A program made the translations under genes and the position numbers. Source: Dyadobacter fermentans (lineage in GTDB: Bacteria; Bacteroidota; Bacteroidia; Cytophagales; Spirosomataceae). Taken from it: a stretch of 64,000 bases of DNA. The stretch spans positions 124,001 to 188,000 of the forward strand of contig NZ_JAHXBN010000007.1 in assembly GCF_019924045.1 (NCBI RefSeq), given 5' to 3'. Below the pieces are notes generated by a model. That model did not search any database. It was not told where the DNA came from and saw nothing but the letters and a program-made list of their open reading frames with translations. This document shows positions 12,218 through 20,136 of the stretch, piece after piece; positions within the stretch are counted from its first letter, which is position 1, and each line of letters starts with the position of its first letter.

Positions 12218-13408
12218 ATGAAAAAGACTTTATATACGAAAATATGTTTGACGCTGTTTTACTGCATGGCGACGGTTTCGCTGCTGCTGTCTGCCTGTGA
12301 AAAGGATGAACTGTCTCCACCTGTTATCACTGAAATACGCAATTATGCAGCATCGCCGGCTGATACCGTGGTTCAAACATTGCAGGCCGCACAGTGGGTG
12401 GTCGTGGTAGGACAAAACCTGGGAGATGTTTCGCAGGTCTATTTCGGCAGCATTCCGGCGACGATCAACCATACGCTACTGACTGACGGCAGCATTGTGG
12501 TGCAAGTGCCCTCGATTCCGTTCGATTCTGTGGCCAGGGACAAGGTCAACATCGTTACAGTGGTAAACAGCAGCGGCTCGGCTTCTTTTACCATCAACAT
12601 CACCGGCGCGCCGATGATCTCGCACGTGAGAAATTATGCCGCCGCGCCGAAGGATACGGTCGTCAACACCATTGTTCCGGGCCAAACGATCAATATCGTT
12701 GGATATAATCTCAAAAAAGCGACCAAAATAGCATTCCAGGGTGTGGACGCCAGTTTGGCGGGAGTTATCTACACCGATTCGAGTGTGATCGTGAAAGTCC
12801 CCGGCAGTTTTACCGGGGCCGATCCTTTGCTGGCGAACAAAATCACTTATGGCACGGCAGTCGACACGACTGATTATTCCATCCGGATTTTCGATCCCGC
12901 CATTCTGGAATATTACAAAGATCCCGTGTTCAAACTGCTCACCGGCGGAATTGGCAAGGAAAGAACCTGGGTACTTGACCTGGATGCGAAAGGTGTTTCA
13001 ACCAAATTCAAAGGTCCGTTGTATTTCTCGGGCGTGGATTACGGCTGGGATAACCAATGCAGCAAAACAGGAGGGGATTGCTGGCTGTACGATCCGAACT
13101 ATGAAAGCTGGATGGGCGCGGCGCAGGATTACGGCACCATGACGCTCGGTTTAAAGAGCGAAACAGCCGAGCCCGTGGTGAAGGTGATCCAGAAAGGGAT
13201 AAGCAAAAGCGGGACGTTCTCGGGCAGTTACTTTTTTGATGTTAAGACAAAGACCATGTCATTTATAAATGTGGTGCCCCTAAATATGGGCAGGGACCAG
13301 GTTTATGCTAAGGCGTATGTGATCAGCCTCAAAGAGGACAGGATGCAGCTCGGCTTCCGGGACCCGGTCAAATCAGAAATGGCAATTTACAACTACATCC
13401 GAAAGTAA
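12218..13408 (+). CDS. Surface glycan-binding lipoprotein with IPT/TIG domains (SusE-position, SGBP-B-like)
   Basis: A 396-residue lipoprotein with lipobox LSAC (Cys27). Two tandem IPT/TIG immunoglobulin-like domains follow (about 32-120 and 122-215); each starts with a near-repeat of RNYAASPADTVV / RNYAAAPKDTVV. A C-terminal domain (about 220-396) is rich in tryptophan and tyrosine (GVDYGWDNQ, CWLYDPNYESWMG). This layout matches the surface glycan-binding proteins that follow susD in xyloglucan- and mannan-type PULs, where the C-terminal domain holds the glycan. Seven bases separate it from the GH44 gene, so both should be on one mRNA. The architecture is clear; ligand specificity is inferred from the enzyme next to it. 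Confidence 0.85.
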   Translation: MKKTLYTKICLTLFYCMATVSLLLSACEKDELSPPVITEIRNYAASPADTVVQTLQAAQWVVVVGQNLGDVSQVYFGSIPATINHTLLTDGSIVVQVPSIPFDSVARDKVNIVTVVNSSGSASFTINITGAPMISHVRNYAAAPKDTVVNTIVPGQTINIVGYNLKKATKIAFQGVDASLAGVIYTDSSVIVKVPGSFTGADPLLANKITYGTAVDTTDYSIRIFDPAILEYYKDPVFKLLTGGIGKERTWVLDLDAKGVSTKFKGPLYFSGVDYGWDNQCSKTGGDCWLYDPNYESWMGAAQDYGTMTLGLKSETAEPVVKVIQKGISKSGTFSGSYFFDVKTKTMSFINVVPLNMGRDQVYAKAYVISLKEDRMQLGFRDPVKSEMAIYNYIRK

Positions 13409-13415
13409 TTTCAAA

Positions 13416-15545
13416 ATGAGAAACCCACTACTTTGCCTGGCAAAAAAGTGCCTGGCCGGGGCTTTAATGTGCAACATTTCGGCGACGGCTTTTGCCCAGA
13501 ATGTAACTATTTCAGTGAATGCAACGCAGGACAAGCGCCTGATTTCCCCCAACATATACGGAAAAAATGATTTCCTTGACAAATCAGATCAATTCTACAA
13601 AGATGCGGGGCTGCGCTTCGCGCGCATGAACGGAGGCAACAATGCATCCGCCTATAACTGGCGCGCAAAGCTGGCAGTCCATCCCGACTGGTACAACAAT
13701 GTGTACCCTGCCGACTGGGATGCATTGGCCCAAAAGGTCAATAACAACTTTTCCAACATGCAGGGTATGTTTGCCTTTCAGTTGCTGGGTAGGGTGGCAT
13801 CCAATAACAGCAACAACTTTAATGACTGGGAATATAATCAGGCGCAATACTGGTCGGGCGTCGGCCAGAACCTGGCCGGCGGCGGGCAAGTGAACCCGGC
13901 CGGCGGAACCCAGGCGCTGGTCGACGGGAACATCGATCTGTTCAGCAAACCCTGGCCGGCAGACTCTTCGGTGGCGATCCTGGATCACTGGTTTGGGACC
14001 AATGGCCTGGGGCTCGACAAAAACCGGTTCCGCTATTGGAGTATGGACAACGAGGTAGATATCTGGAACGGAACGCACGACTGGGCGATGCCTACTTTGA
14101 TATCTGCGTCCGCATTTATGGACCGCTTCATTGATCTGGCAAAGAAGGCGAAAGCGATAGACCCGGATGTGAAAATATGCGGCCCGGTAACCACCTCCGA
14201 ATGGCAATGGTACAGGTGGTCCAATGAAAGTATCGTGGTCGACGGAAGGTACTATCCCTGGCTGGAATATTTCATTAAACGCCTTGGTGACGAGTATAAG
14301 GCAACCGGCATGAAACTGGTGGATGTGCTGGATATTCACAACTACCCCTGGTACAATGGGGATGATGCCGCCGCATTGCAGGGGCACCGTATCTACTATG
14401 ACGAAACCTACGATTACCCGGGTTCGAACGGTATCAGGACCATGAATGGCGGATGGGATACCTCCATTACAAAGCAATATATTTTCAAGCGTATCGATGG
14501 CTGGCTGACGGAGCATTTCGGAGCAAACCACGGCGTCACCACCGGCGTAAGCGAATGGGGAACCATGTCGGGCAGCAACCCGAGTCTGGAATCAGTTATT
14601 TACGCTTCGCATTTGGGCACTTTCGCCAATTACGGCGTTGAGTTGTTTGCACCCTGGAACTGGTCGGTGGGCATGTGGGAAACACTGCATTTGTTTAGCC
14701 GCAATGCCAAAAAATACAGCGTAGCGAGTACTTCTTCCCTCGAAAACACGGTTTCAGCCTATTCCTCGGTGAGCGAAAGTGCGGATTCTCTGACGGTAAT
14801 GCTTGTAAACCGCGATATGAACGCTTCCCGCACGGTCACCATCAATCTGAGCAACTTCACCGTTGGCGACGGAAATTACAAAACCTTGCAATTGGCTTCT
14901 CTGCCGGCGACCGAAACGTTTGTGTCGCACACCCAGAATGCCTTGCAGGAAGGCACAACAGCCGTGAACTCAAATTCGCTGACCATCACAGTGCCCGCAT
15001 TATCCACGACGGCCATCCTGCTGGCAAACCAGACTACACTGCCTGTAAGCCTGATCAGTTTTTCGGGAAAGGCATCATCGGAGGGGAACATATTGCTTTG
15101 GAGCACGGCGGAGGAAGTTAACAATGAAGGGTTTGATGTTGAAAGAAGCGTAAATGGGCTGACGTTCGAAAAAATCGGTTTCGTAGCAGGCAAAGGTACT
15201 TCGTCGGCCAGGAGCGACTATCAGTTTGTCGATAAGCAGCCTCTTCTGAATGCTTATTACCGGTTGAAACAGCTGGATTCTGACCAGAGCCATACGTTTT
15301 CGAAAAGCATCAATCTGAAAAATGAATCCGGAATCAGGCTGATCGTTTATCCCAATCCAGTCAAAGGGAAATTGCACTTTGATGTGCCTCCTGCCAAAAG
15401 GCGGTTGGTCGTCCGGAATATGGCCGGAGTAGTCGTCGACGACAAAGCAGATTTTTCAGCGACCAGTTACGAAACTTCTCATTTGCCAAGGGGGCTATAC
15501 CTGATCACACTTGGGACCTATACGTTCAAGGTAGCGATAGAATGA
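13416..15545 (+). CDS. GH44 endo-beta-1,4-glucanase/xyloglucanase with T9SS sorting domain
   Basis: A 709-residue secreted protein with a signal ending near TAFAQ. The catalytic TIM barrel resembles GH44: ISPNIYGKN near 43, RFARMNGGNNASAYNW near 66, proposed acid/base Glu213 in SMDNEVDIW and proposed nucleophile Glu380 in GVSEWG. A beta-sandwich follows (about 435-540). The last 80 residues, from about IVYPNPVKGKL to the terminus, are a type A T9SS sorting domain, so the enzyme should be exported by the type IX system. GH44 enzymes cut the beta-1,4-glucan backbone of cellulose derivatives and xyloglucan. It is the only glycoside hydrolase in PUL 1, so side-chain trimming must use enzymes encoded elsewhere. 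The GH44 assignment rests on motifs read by eye. Confidence 0.8.
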   Translation: MRNPLLCLAKKCLAGALMCNISATAFAQNVTISVNATQDKRLISPNIYGKNDFLDKSDQFYKDAGLRFARMNGGNNASAYNWRAKLAVHPDWYNNVYPADWDALAQKVNNNFSNMQGMFAFQLLGRVASNNSNNFNDWEYNQAQYWSGVGQNLAGGGQVNPAGGTQALVDGNIDLFSKPWPADSSVAILDHWFGTNGLGLDKNRFRYWSMDNEVDIWNGTHDWAMPTLISASAFMDRFIDLAKKAKAIDPDVKICGPVTTSEWQWYRWSNESIVVDGRYYPWLEYFIKRLGDEYKATGMKLVDVLDIHNYPWYNGDDAAALQGHRIYYDETYDYPGSNGIRTMNGGWDTSITKQYIFKRIDGWLTEHFGANHGVTTGVSEWGTMSGSNPSLESVIYASHLGTFANYGVELFAPWNWSVGMWETLHLFSRNAKKYSVASTSSLENTVSAYSSVSESADSLTVMLVNRDMNASRTVTINLSNFTVGDGNYKTLQLASLPATETFVSHTQNALQEGTTAVNSNSLTITVPALSTTAILLANQTTLPVSLISFSGKASSEGNILLWSTAEEVNNEGFDVERSVNGLTFEKIGFVAGKGTSSARSDYQFVDKQPLLNAYYRLKQLDSDQSHTFSKSINLKNESGIRLIVYPNPVKGKLHFDVPPAKRRLVVRNMAGVVVDDKADFSATSYETSHLPRGLYLITLGTYTFKVAIE

Positions 15546-15597
15546 GCAAATGGTGACACATTAAATGACCCGATTAACCATAATAATAAACAGTAAA

Positions 15598-16488
15598 ATG
15601 AAAAGTACAACCAACAGGCGTACCGCGTTAAAAAATGTCGTTGCCGGAGCTTTGAGCCTGCCGCTGTCGATGAACGGCGTCATGGCAGCTTCTCAAAAAG
15701 CGCTTGGCCCGAAACTCAACGGAAAAATCAATCACTCGGTTTGCCGCTGGTGCTACGGCAAAATTCCCCTGGAAACGCTGGCAGTGGAGGCGAAGAGAAT
15801 AGGACTGACTTCCATAGAACTTTGCGGACAGGAGGAATGGCCCATTTTGAAACAACACGGCCTCACCTGTGCGCTTCCGTGGGGCGAAGGGCTCACCAGG
15901 AGCCTGGACAGGGGCTTTAATGACCCTAAAAACCATGACGAGCTCATTAAAGGTTTTACCGACCTCATTCCAAAAGTACAGGCTGCGGGCTACAAGCAGG
16001 TCATTTGTTTTTCCGGTAACCGCAGGGGTATGAGCGACACGGACGGTATGATCAACTGTGCCACTGCATTGCGCAAATTGATGCCACTCGCTGAAAAACA
16101 TAACGTTACGCTGGTAATGGAGCTGCTCAATAGCAAAGTGGATCACAGGGATTACATGTGTGACCGCACGGAATGGGGCGCCGCGCTATGTGAAATGGTG
16201 GGTTCCGAGAAATTCAAACTGCTTTATGACATTTACCATATGCAAATCATGGATGGTGACGTCATCGCCACCATCCGGAAATACCACCGATACATCGCGC
16301 ACTATCACACCGGCGGCGTTCCGGGCAGAAGGGAAATCGACGAAACGCAGGAACTCAATTATCCGGCTATCATGAAGGCCATTGCCGATACGGGTTATAC
16401 CGGCTTCGTTGGTCAGGAGTTTATGCCGAGTCGCAACGATGATCTTGCCTCCCTGAAACAGGGTGTTACCATCTGCGATATTGCCTGA
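15598..16488 (+). CDS. Tat-exported hydroxypyruvate isomerase-like TIM barrel (sugar isomerase)
   Basis: About 296 residues from ATG 15598; an upstream ATG at 15565 would place 11 extra residues before the NRRTALKNV twin-arginine motif, so I prefer the inner start. After the Tat-like signal the protein is an AP-endonuclease-2/xylose-isomerase-like TIM barrel. Candidate metal or active-site residues include MELLNSKVDH (Glu/His), DIYHMQIMDGD, HYHTGGVPGR and GQEFMPS. Related proteins are annotated as hydroxypyruvate isomerase, but many Bacteroidota paralogues are periplasmic with unknown substrates. It follows the GH44 gene by 52 bases and is likely the last gene of the PUL 1 transcript. Its role there (sugar epimerisation or isomerisation) is inferred. 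Confidence 0.75.
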   Translation: MKSTTNRRTALKNVVAGALSLPLSMNGVMAASQKALGPKLNGKINHSVCRWCYGKIPLETLAVEAKRIGLTSIELCGQEEWPILKQHGLTCALPWGEGLTRSLDRGFNDPKNHDELIKGFTDLIPKVQAAGYKQVICFSGNRRGMSDTDGMINCATALRKLMPLAEKHNVTLVMELLNSKVDHRDYMCDRTEWGAALCEMVGSEKFKLLYDIYHMQIMDGDVIATIRKYHRYIAHYHTGGVPGRREIDETQELNYPAIMKAIADTGYTGFVGQEFMPSRNDDLASLKQGVTICDIA

Positions 16489-16514
16489 TACGCCCGGCCG
16501 CCGCCCAAAGACTC

Positions 16515-16616
16515 AATTCCATCCGCTGGCCATTCCCTCGGCAAACGAAAATGCAGATTCGCTTGCCGTGGGAATGGTGGACCGCGACATTCGGCTCCCG
16601 CACAGTTGCCGTCAAA
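16515..16616 (+). pseudogene. Remnant of a GH44-like C-terminal domain
   Basis: No intact gene lies between 16489 and 16768, but 16547-16591 encodes ENADSLAVGMVDRDI, which aligns with ESADSLTVMLVNRDM of the intact GH44 gene (DNA near 14776-14820). After a 2-base shift, TCC CGC ACA GTT at 16596-16607 gives SRTV, matching SRTV of the GH44 protein at the equivalent point. By hand count the first 54 bases share about 35 identities. Nothing recognisable continues downstream. It looks like the scrap of a second, degraded GH44-type gene. Confidence 0.55.
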
Positions 16617-16768
16617 TTGGTTTGGAGATTATTCCAGTGACTCTTGAAAGTAAATTCTTCCGGTCATTATCGTAAATGCGTTGTTGCTGTGGTGGCGCGT
16701 AGGAGTCATTTTGCCTGCGACTGGTATGATCTTTTTTAAAGACAGCGCGAAATCAAATCACTGGCATC

Positions 16769-17026
16769 ATGATGAAGGCATTTAAGATAATTTCAATGAT
16801 GGTTCTTTTGTCCACGGCCGCGCTTACTGGCTGCGATACGATAAACAATAAGGAAAAAAGTACCGATGAGGCGGGGAGTAAATCCCAAACGACCCCTAAT
16901 GACAGCAGCGGTTCGGAAAGCAGGAAAGACATGGGCCTGGGAGAAGATAATCAGAAAGATTCGCTGGGTTATCCGTCGAATCAATCCAATCTGAATAGTG
17001 ACTCGACCCGGAAAAAGCATGACTGA
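16769..17026 (+). CDS. Small hydrophilic lipoprotein
   Basis: 85 residues (ATG 16769 or 16772). A basic/hydrophobic signal ends in lipobox LTGC with Cys22. The mature part is short, highly charged and serine/asparagine-rich (DSSGSESRKD, NQSNLNSDSTRKKHD), with no predicted fold. It resembles the small low-complexity lipoproteins common in this phylum. The SemiSWEET gene starts 47 bases downstream on the same strand, so they may be co-transcribed. I do not recognise a function. Confidence 0.6.
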   Translation: MMKAFKIISMMVLLSTAALTGCDTINNKEKSTDEAGSKSQTTPNDSSGSESRKDMGLGEDNQKDSLGYPSNQSNLNSDSTRKKHD

Positions 17027-17073
17027 GGTAACCAGCATAGGAAGAGATCGCAAAGGGGAAACTCAACAGGTGC

Positions 17074-17331
17074 ATGGAAATGATTGAGATAGTGGGACTA
17101 GCGGCGGGGGTATGCACGTCATCATCCGTGCTGCCCCAACTGATTACCACAATTAAGAAGAAAAAGGCCGCGCAGGTATCAACAGCGATGTTTGTTGTGA
17201 TGCTGGCAGGCAACGCGTTGTGGGTTTATTATGGCACGGAAAAAAATGACATTCCGATTATCGCTACCAATACTTTTACAGTTTGCCTCAATATTGCGAT
17301 GCTGATTTTGAAGTTCAAATATAAGGTTTAA
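17074..17331 (+). CDS. SemiSWEET family sugar transporter
   Basis: 85 residues with three membrane helices (about 5-22, 37-55, 60-80), the half-size MtN3/PQ-loop unit of SemiSWEETs. The first helix has the SSVLPQ motif with the conserved hinge proline; the second carries AMFVVMLAGNALWVYYG, including the Asn-Ala-Leu-Trp signature of bacterial SemiSWEETs. These proteins dimerise and move mono- or disaccharides down a gradient across the inner membrane. It is followed by a strong bidirectional hairpin at 17416. Substrate unknown. Confidence 0.88.
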   Translation: MEMIEIVGLAAGVCTSSSVLPQLITTIKKKKAAQVSTAMFVVMLAGNALWVYYGTEKNDIPIIATNTFTVCLNIAMLILKFKYKV

Positions 17332-17415
17332 GTATCCCGTTTTGTACCGTAGGGTGCGACCGGCCGCAATGTTTCGGAGAATTCGGACATGTTCATGCAG
17401 ACAGACGGGACATTT

Positions 17416-17449
17416 TATCTAAAGCCGGCCTTTCAACCGGCTTTAGATA
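17416..17449. terminator. Bidirectional terminator hairpin
   Basis: A perfect 13-bp inverted repeat: TATCTAAAGCCGG at 17416-17428 pairs with CCGGCTTTAGATA at 17437-17449, leaving an 8-base loop. It sits between two convergent genes, the SemiSWEET gene (ending 17331) and the minus-strand small membrane protein gene (ending 17478), and probably terminates both. Confidence 0.75.
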
Positions 17450-17477
17450 GTTGGCTGCACGGCGTACTTTGGCCGAC

Positions 17478-17717
17478 CTAATCATGTCCCTGGGTCTTCA
17501 CAATTTTATTGTAGATACCCAACAATAGAAGGGGCGCCGCCCACTGTCCTATGAACAGGGCGGTATGCTTGTGTCCGGCTATTTTGAACGCCAGTGATAC
17601 GCCCATTGAAGCAACAGACGTCCACAGAAATACGTCGGATGGTAATTTGGCAGTTTGCTCTTCGATGGCCTTCGCGATATCACCTTCCTGATGGCTTTTA
17701 TTTTTGTTTGATTCCAT
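17478..17717 (-). CDS. Small two-helix membrane protein
   Basis: 79 residues from the ATG at 17715-17717; the longer frame upstream would add a cysteine- and lysine-containing leader that looks non-coding. The N-terminus is charged (MESNKNKSHQEGD, then an amphipathic helix IAKAIEEQTAKLP). Two hydrophobic segments follow (about 30-47 and 55-72, FIGQWAAPLLLLGIYNKIV). Such proteins are common and uncharacterised in Bacteroidota. The upstream dehydrogenase gene is on the same strand, 110 bases away. Confidence 0.65.
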   Translation of the reverse strand: MESNKNKSHQEGDIAKAIEEQTAKLPSDVFLWTSVASMGVSLAFKIAGHKHTALFIGQWAAPLLLLGIYNKIVKTQGHD

Positions 17718-17827
17718 GATTGATAAATTGATTGTGAATGTGAAAATTTTGGCGCGCTTGTAAAAAAGTGTTCCAGCGGGACTAATGAAACACAAAGCTG
17801 CCAGGGCGTTTTGCCCGGCAACTTCAA

Positions 17828-18985
17828 CTATGGCTTGAGCACAACTTTGACGCAGTCTTCTTCTTTGTTATTGAAGATTTCATACATCCTTGCGGCTTCT
17901 GCCAGCGGTACCTGATGGGTAATAATATCCTGCAAAATCACCTTTTCTTGCTGCACAAGCGATAGCAGGTGATCGATGTACTTATGGACTGTGGCCTGTC
18001 CGCCTTTGATCTGGATACCCTTGTCAAACCATTGATGTAACGGAAAATTGTCAAACGGTGTGCCGTATACGCCCACCACGGTAACCACGCCTCCTCTGCG
18101 CACGGCATCCAGGCAATATCCCAGTGTTTTCATCGTGCCCACTTCCGCCCTGACAACCCCAAGTGCTTTTTCGATCAGGTTCCGGTCGGCCTCCATACCC
18201 ACCGCATCCACGCACACGTCTGCCCCATAACCACCGGTCATCTGGCGGATCTGATCAACAGCGTCTGTTTTGGAACTATTGATGGTCTCGACATTGGCCG
18301 CCTTTTTGGCCATTTCAAGGCGGTAATCCAGGATATCGACGCCAATCACCCGGCTTGCTCCCTGTATCCATGCGGCTTTCATGGCCATGATGCCCACCGG
18401 ACCGCATCCGAACACGACTACGACTTCACCGCCTTTCAATCCGGCCCAGTCTATTGCTGCCCACCCTGTGGGGAATATGTCGGTCAAAAACAACGCTTGG
18501 TCGTCGGTCAGGTTTTCCGGCACAACCCTGGGCCCGACGTCTGAGTAAGGTACCCGCACATATTCGGCCTGCCCTCCGTTATAACCGCCATATAAATCGG
18601 TATATCCGAAAAGCCCGCCCCCCTTGCCTTTCAATAGCCCGCCTTCCGGTCCGTAGTTCTCAGGATTAGATTGCTCACAATGGGTATGTAAGTCCATACT
18701 GCAAAAATGACAATGTCCGCAGGCAATGGGGAATGGGACAACCACCCGGTCGCCCTTTTTGAGGTTGCTTACACCAGCGCCCACTTCCTGGACTATGCCC
18801 ATGAACTCGTGGCCCAGTACCATGTCGGTAGGTTGGGGAAACAAACCATTATAGATATGTAGGTCCGAGCCACAAATAGCTGTGGAGGTTACCTGTAAAA
18901 TGGTGTCACGCGGGTTTTCAATGCGCGGATCTTCCAGTTGGTCCACGCTGACATCTTTCTTACCATGAAAAACTAAGGCCTTCAT
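17828..18985 (-). CDS. Zinc-dependent alcohol dehydrogenase (formaldehyde dehydrogenase-like, MDR family)
   Basis: 385 residues of the medium-chain dehydrogenase/reductase family. Catalytic zinc ligands are Cys38 (ICGSDLH) and His59-Glu60 (LGHE). The structural zinc site is the cluster Cys89, Cys92, Cys95, Cys103. The NAD(P) Rossmann motif GCGPVG is at 193-198. The glycine-rich insert GGLLKGKGGGLFGY and the overall length match the glutathione-independent formaldehyde dehydrogenase/FdhA-like subgroup. The reaction is NAD(P)-dependent oxidation of an alcohol or aldehyde hydrate; the exact substrate is not determined by the motifs. It appears to be a single gene with its own promoter in the 18986-19252 gap. 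Confidence 0.88.
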   Translation of the reverse strand: MKALVFHGKKDVSVDQLEDPRIENPRDTILQVTSTAICGSDLHIYNGLFPQPTDMVLGHEFMGIVQEVGAGVSNLKKGDRVVVPFPIACGHCHFCSMDLHTHCEQSNPENYGPEGGLLKGKGGGLFGYTDLYGGYNGGQAEYVRVPYSDVGPRVVPENLTDDQALFLTDIFPTGWAAIDWAGLKGGEVVVVFGCGPVGIMAMKAAWIQGASRVIGVDILDYRLEMAKKAANVETINSSKTDAVDQIRQMTGGYGADVCVDAVGMEADRNLIEKALGVVRAEVGTMKTLGYCLDAVRRGGVVTVVGVYGTPFDNFPLHQWFDKGIQIKGGQATVHKYIDHLLSLVQQEKVILQDIITHQVPLAEAARMYEIFNNKEEDCVKVVLKP

Positions 18986-19252
18986 TGCTGATGATTGTTT
19001 GGTGAAGGCGCTGACTTAACAATTATTGTGCCTGTCATTAGGTTCTTATGCGGCAAAATCGCAACGCAAGAAACGCCCAAAGTCTTAATCAAGTGAGCTG
19101 CCGTGCGGCGCAGCGAGATACCGGCCCTTAATTGCGACATGAACAAGTAATCCTTTTCGCCGGGGATTGCAGGGTGCATGTAGATATGGGTAGTATTTGA
19201 CTCACAGTTACTTATACTTTGTAACTTCTATCAACTTTACTGCTCCGTAAAA

Positions 19253-20023
19253 ATGAAAACTCGTACGCTTGTTAAAATCGCAGCTATGTCTGCCGTATTG
19301 ATAACGGCTATGGCTTTTTCATGCCAGGATCACCACGTTCCCAATCCCGTCACCCATTGCGAGCGGGTAGACGGTAGCCCCCGCGCTTTTCCGTGTGAAT
19401 TTGAGATTGTAAAGCTGGAATTCCTTCGTGGCACCACCAACCAGGTAGTAAGCACTTTTCTGCCTGGCGATACTACGGTTGCATTGCCTATCAATGCGTC
19501 ACAGGCCTATTTCTGGCTCTCGATGCATTCCAGTGTTTATTTGCAATACCGGTTGCGCGTGCATGTGAAACGGATTGCGCCCGCTTCATCTCAGCCGGTC
19601 GGCGGCTACGAATTGGTCTATTACCGCATGGCTCCGATTGTGCCGGGATACCCTCCCGTTTATGACGATATCATTAATGCGCCGGGCGCTGTGCAGTCGG
19701 CTGGTAACACCCTGCCACTTTCTCCTGCAAAAAGGCCCGTTAACTTCGATATGCCCGTGGGGGAAACACGAACGGCCGAATTGCTCGTTACCCTCGGCTT
19801 TGATTACGAGATGCTCGGCGGCGTGTATAGCGGAGAAATGGTGATTGGAGTCGTAAACAACACAACGGCTCTCAAACTGTTTGGCGCGCCGTACAACTAT
19901 AACCGTGGAAGAGACATTCAGGAGGCAAGACTGTCGTTTGTGCCGGAACCGACTTGCGAGCCGAACGCCAATTGCCAGACACTCAGTCAAGGAACGTGGC
20001 AGGGGCCTGATTGGCCTTATTAG
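19253..20023 (+). CDS. Uncharacterised lipoprotein
   Basis: 256 residues. The hydrophobic signal ends in AFSC with likely lipidated Cys24, followed by QDHHVPNP. The rest is mostly beta-strand in character. Two short cysteine pairs may form disulphides: CERVDGSPRAFPC (about 36-48) near the start and CEPNANC near the end. I do not recognise a family. A possible promoter lies upstream: TTTG at 19196-19199 and TATACTTTG at 19213-19221, close to but not exactly the TAnnTTTG form. The Tat-protein gene starts 113 bases downstream; co-transcription is possible but not shown. Confidence 0.6.
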   Translation: MKTRTLVKIAAMSAVLITAMAFSCQDHHVPNPVTHCERVDGSPRAFPCEFEIVKLEFLRGTTNQVVSTFLPGDTTVALPINASQAYFWLSMHSSVYLQYRLRVHVKRIAPASSQPVGGYELVYYRMAPIVPGYPPVYDDIINAPGAVQSAGNTLPLSPAKRPVNFDMPVGETRTAELLVTLGFDYEMLGGVYSGEMVIGVVNNTTALKLFGAPYNYNRGRDIQEARLSFVPEPTCEPNANCQTLSQGTWQGPDWPY

Positions 20024-20136
20024 AGATCGGCGGCAAATGCGTCGCGACCGGCGATCCGGAGAGCCCTTTTTAACCCTAATTCAGTATTGTTATCTGAGCT
20101 TCCCGGAAGGCTCGCAAATGTTAATTCATCGGATCA

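Noticed and set aside
16463..16675. 70-residue open frame after the isomerase gene as a real gene
   Set aside because: Its only meaningful part is the GH44-like scrap, which needs a frame change to align fully; treated as a remnant.
17478..17795. Longer start for the small membrane protein (adding 26 residues)
   Set aside because: The extension is atypical and the inner ATG gives a clean charged N-terminus followed by two helices.
18982..19179. 65-residue minus-strand frame upstream of the zinc dehydrogenase
   Set aside because: Overlaps the dehydrogenase start by four bases, but lacks domain character and covers the expected promoter region.
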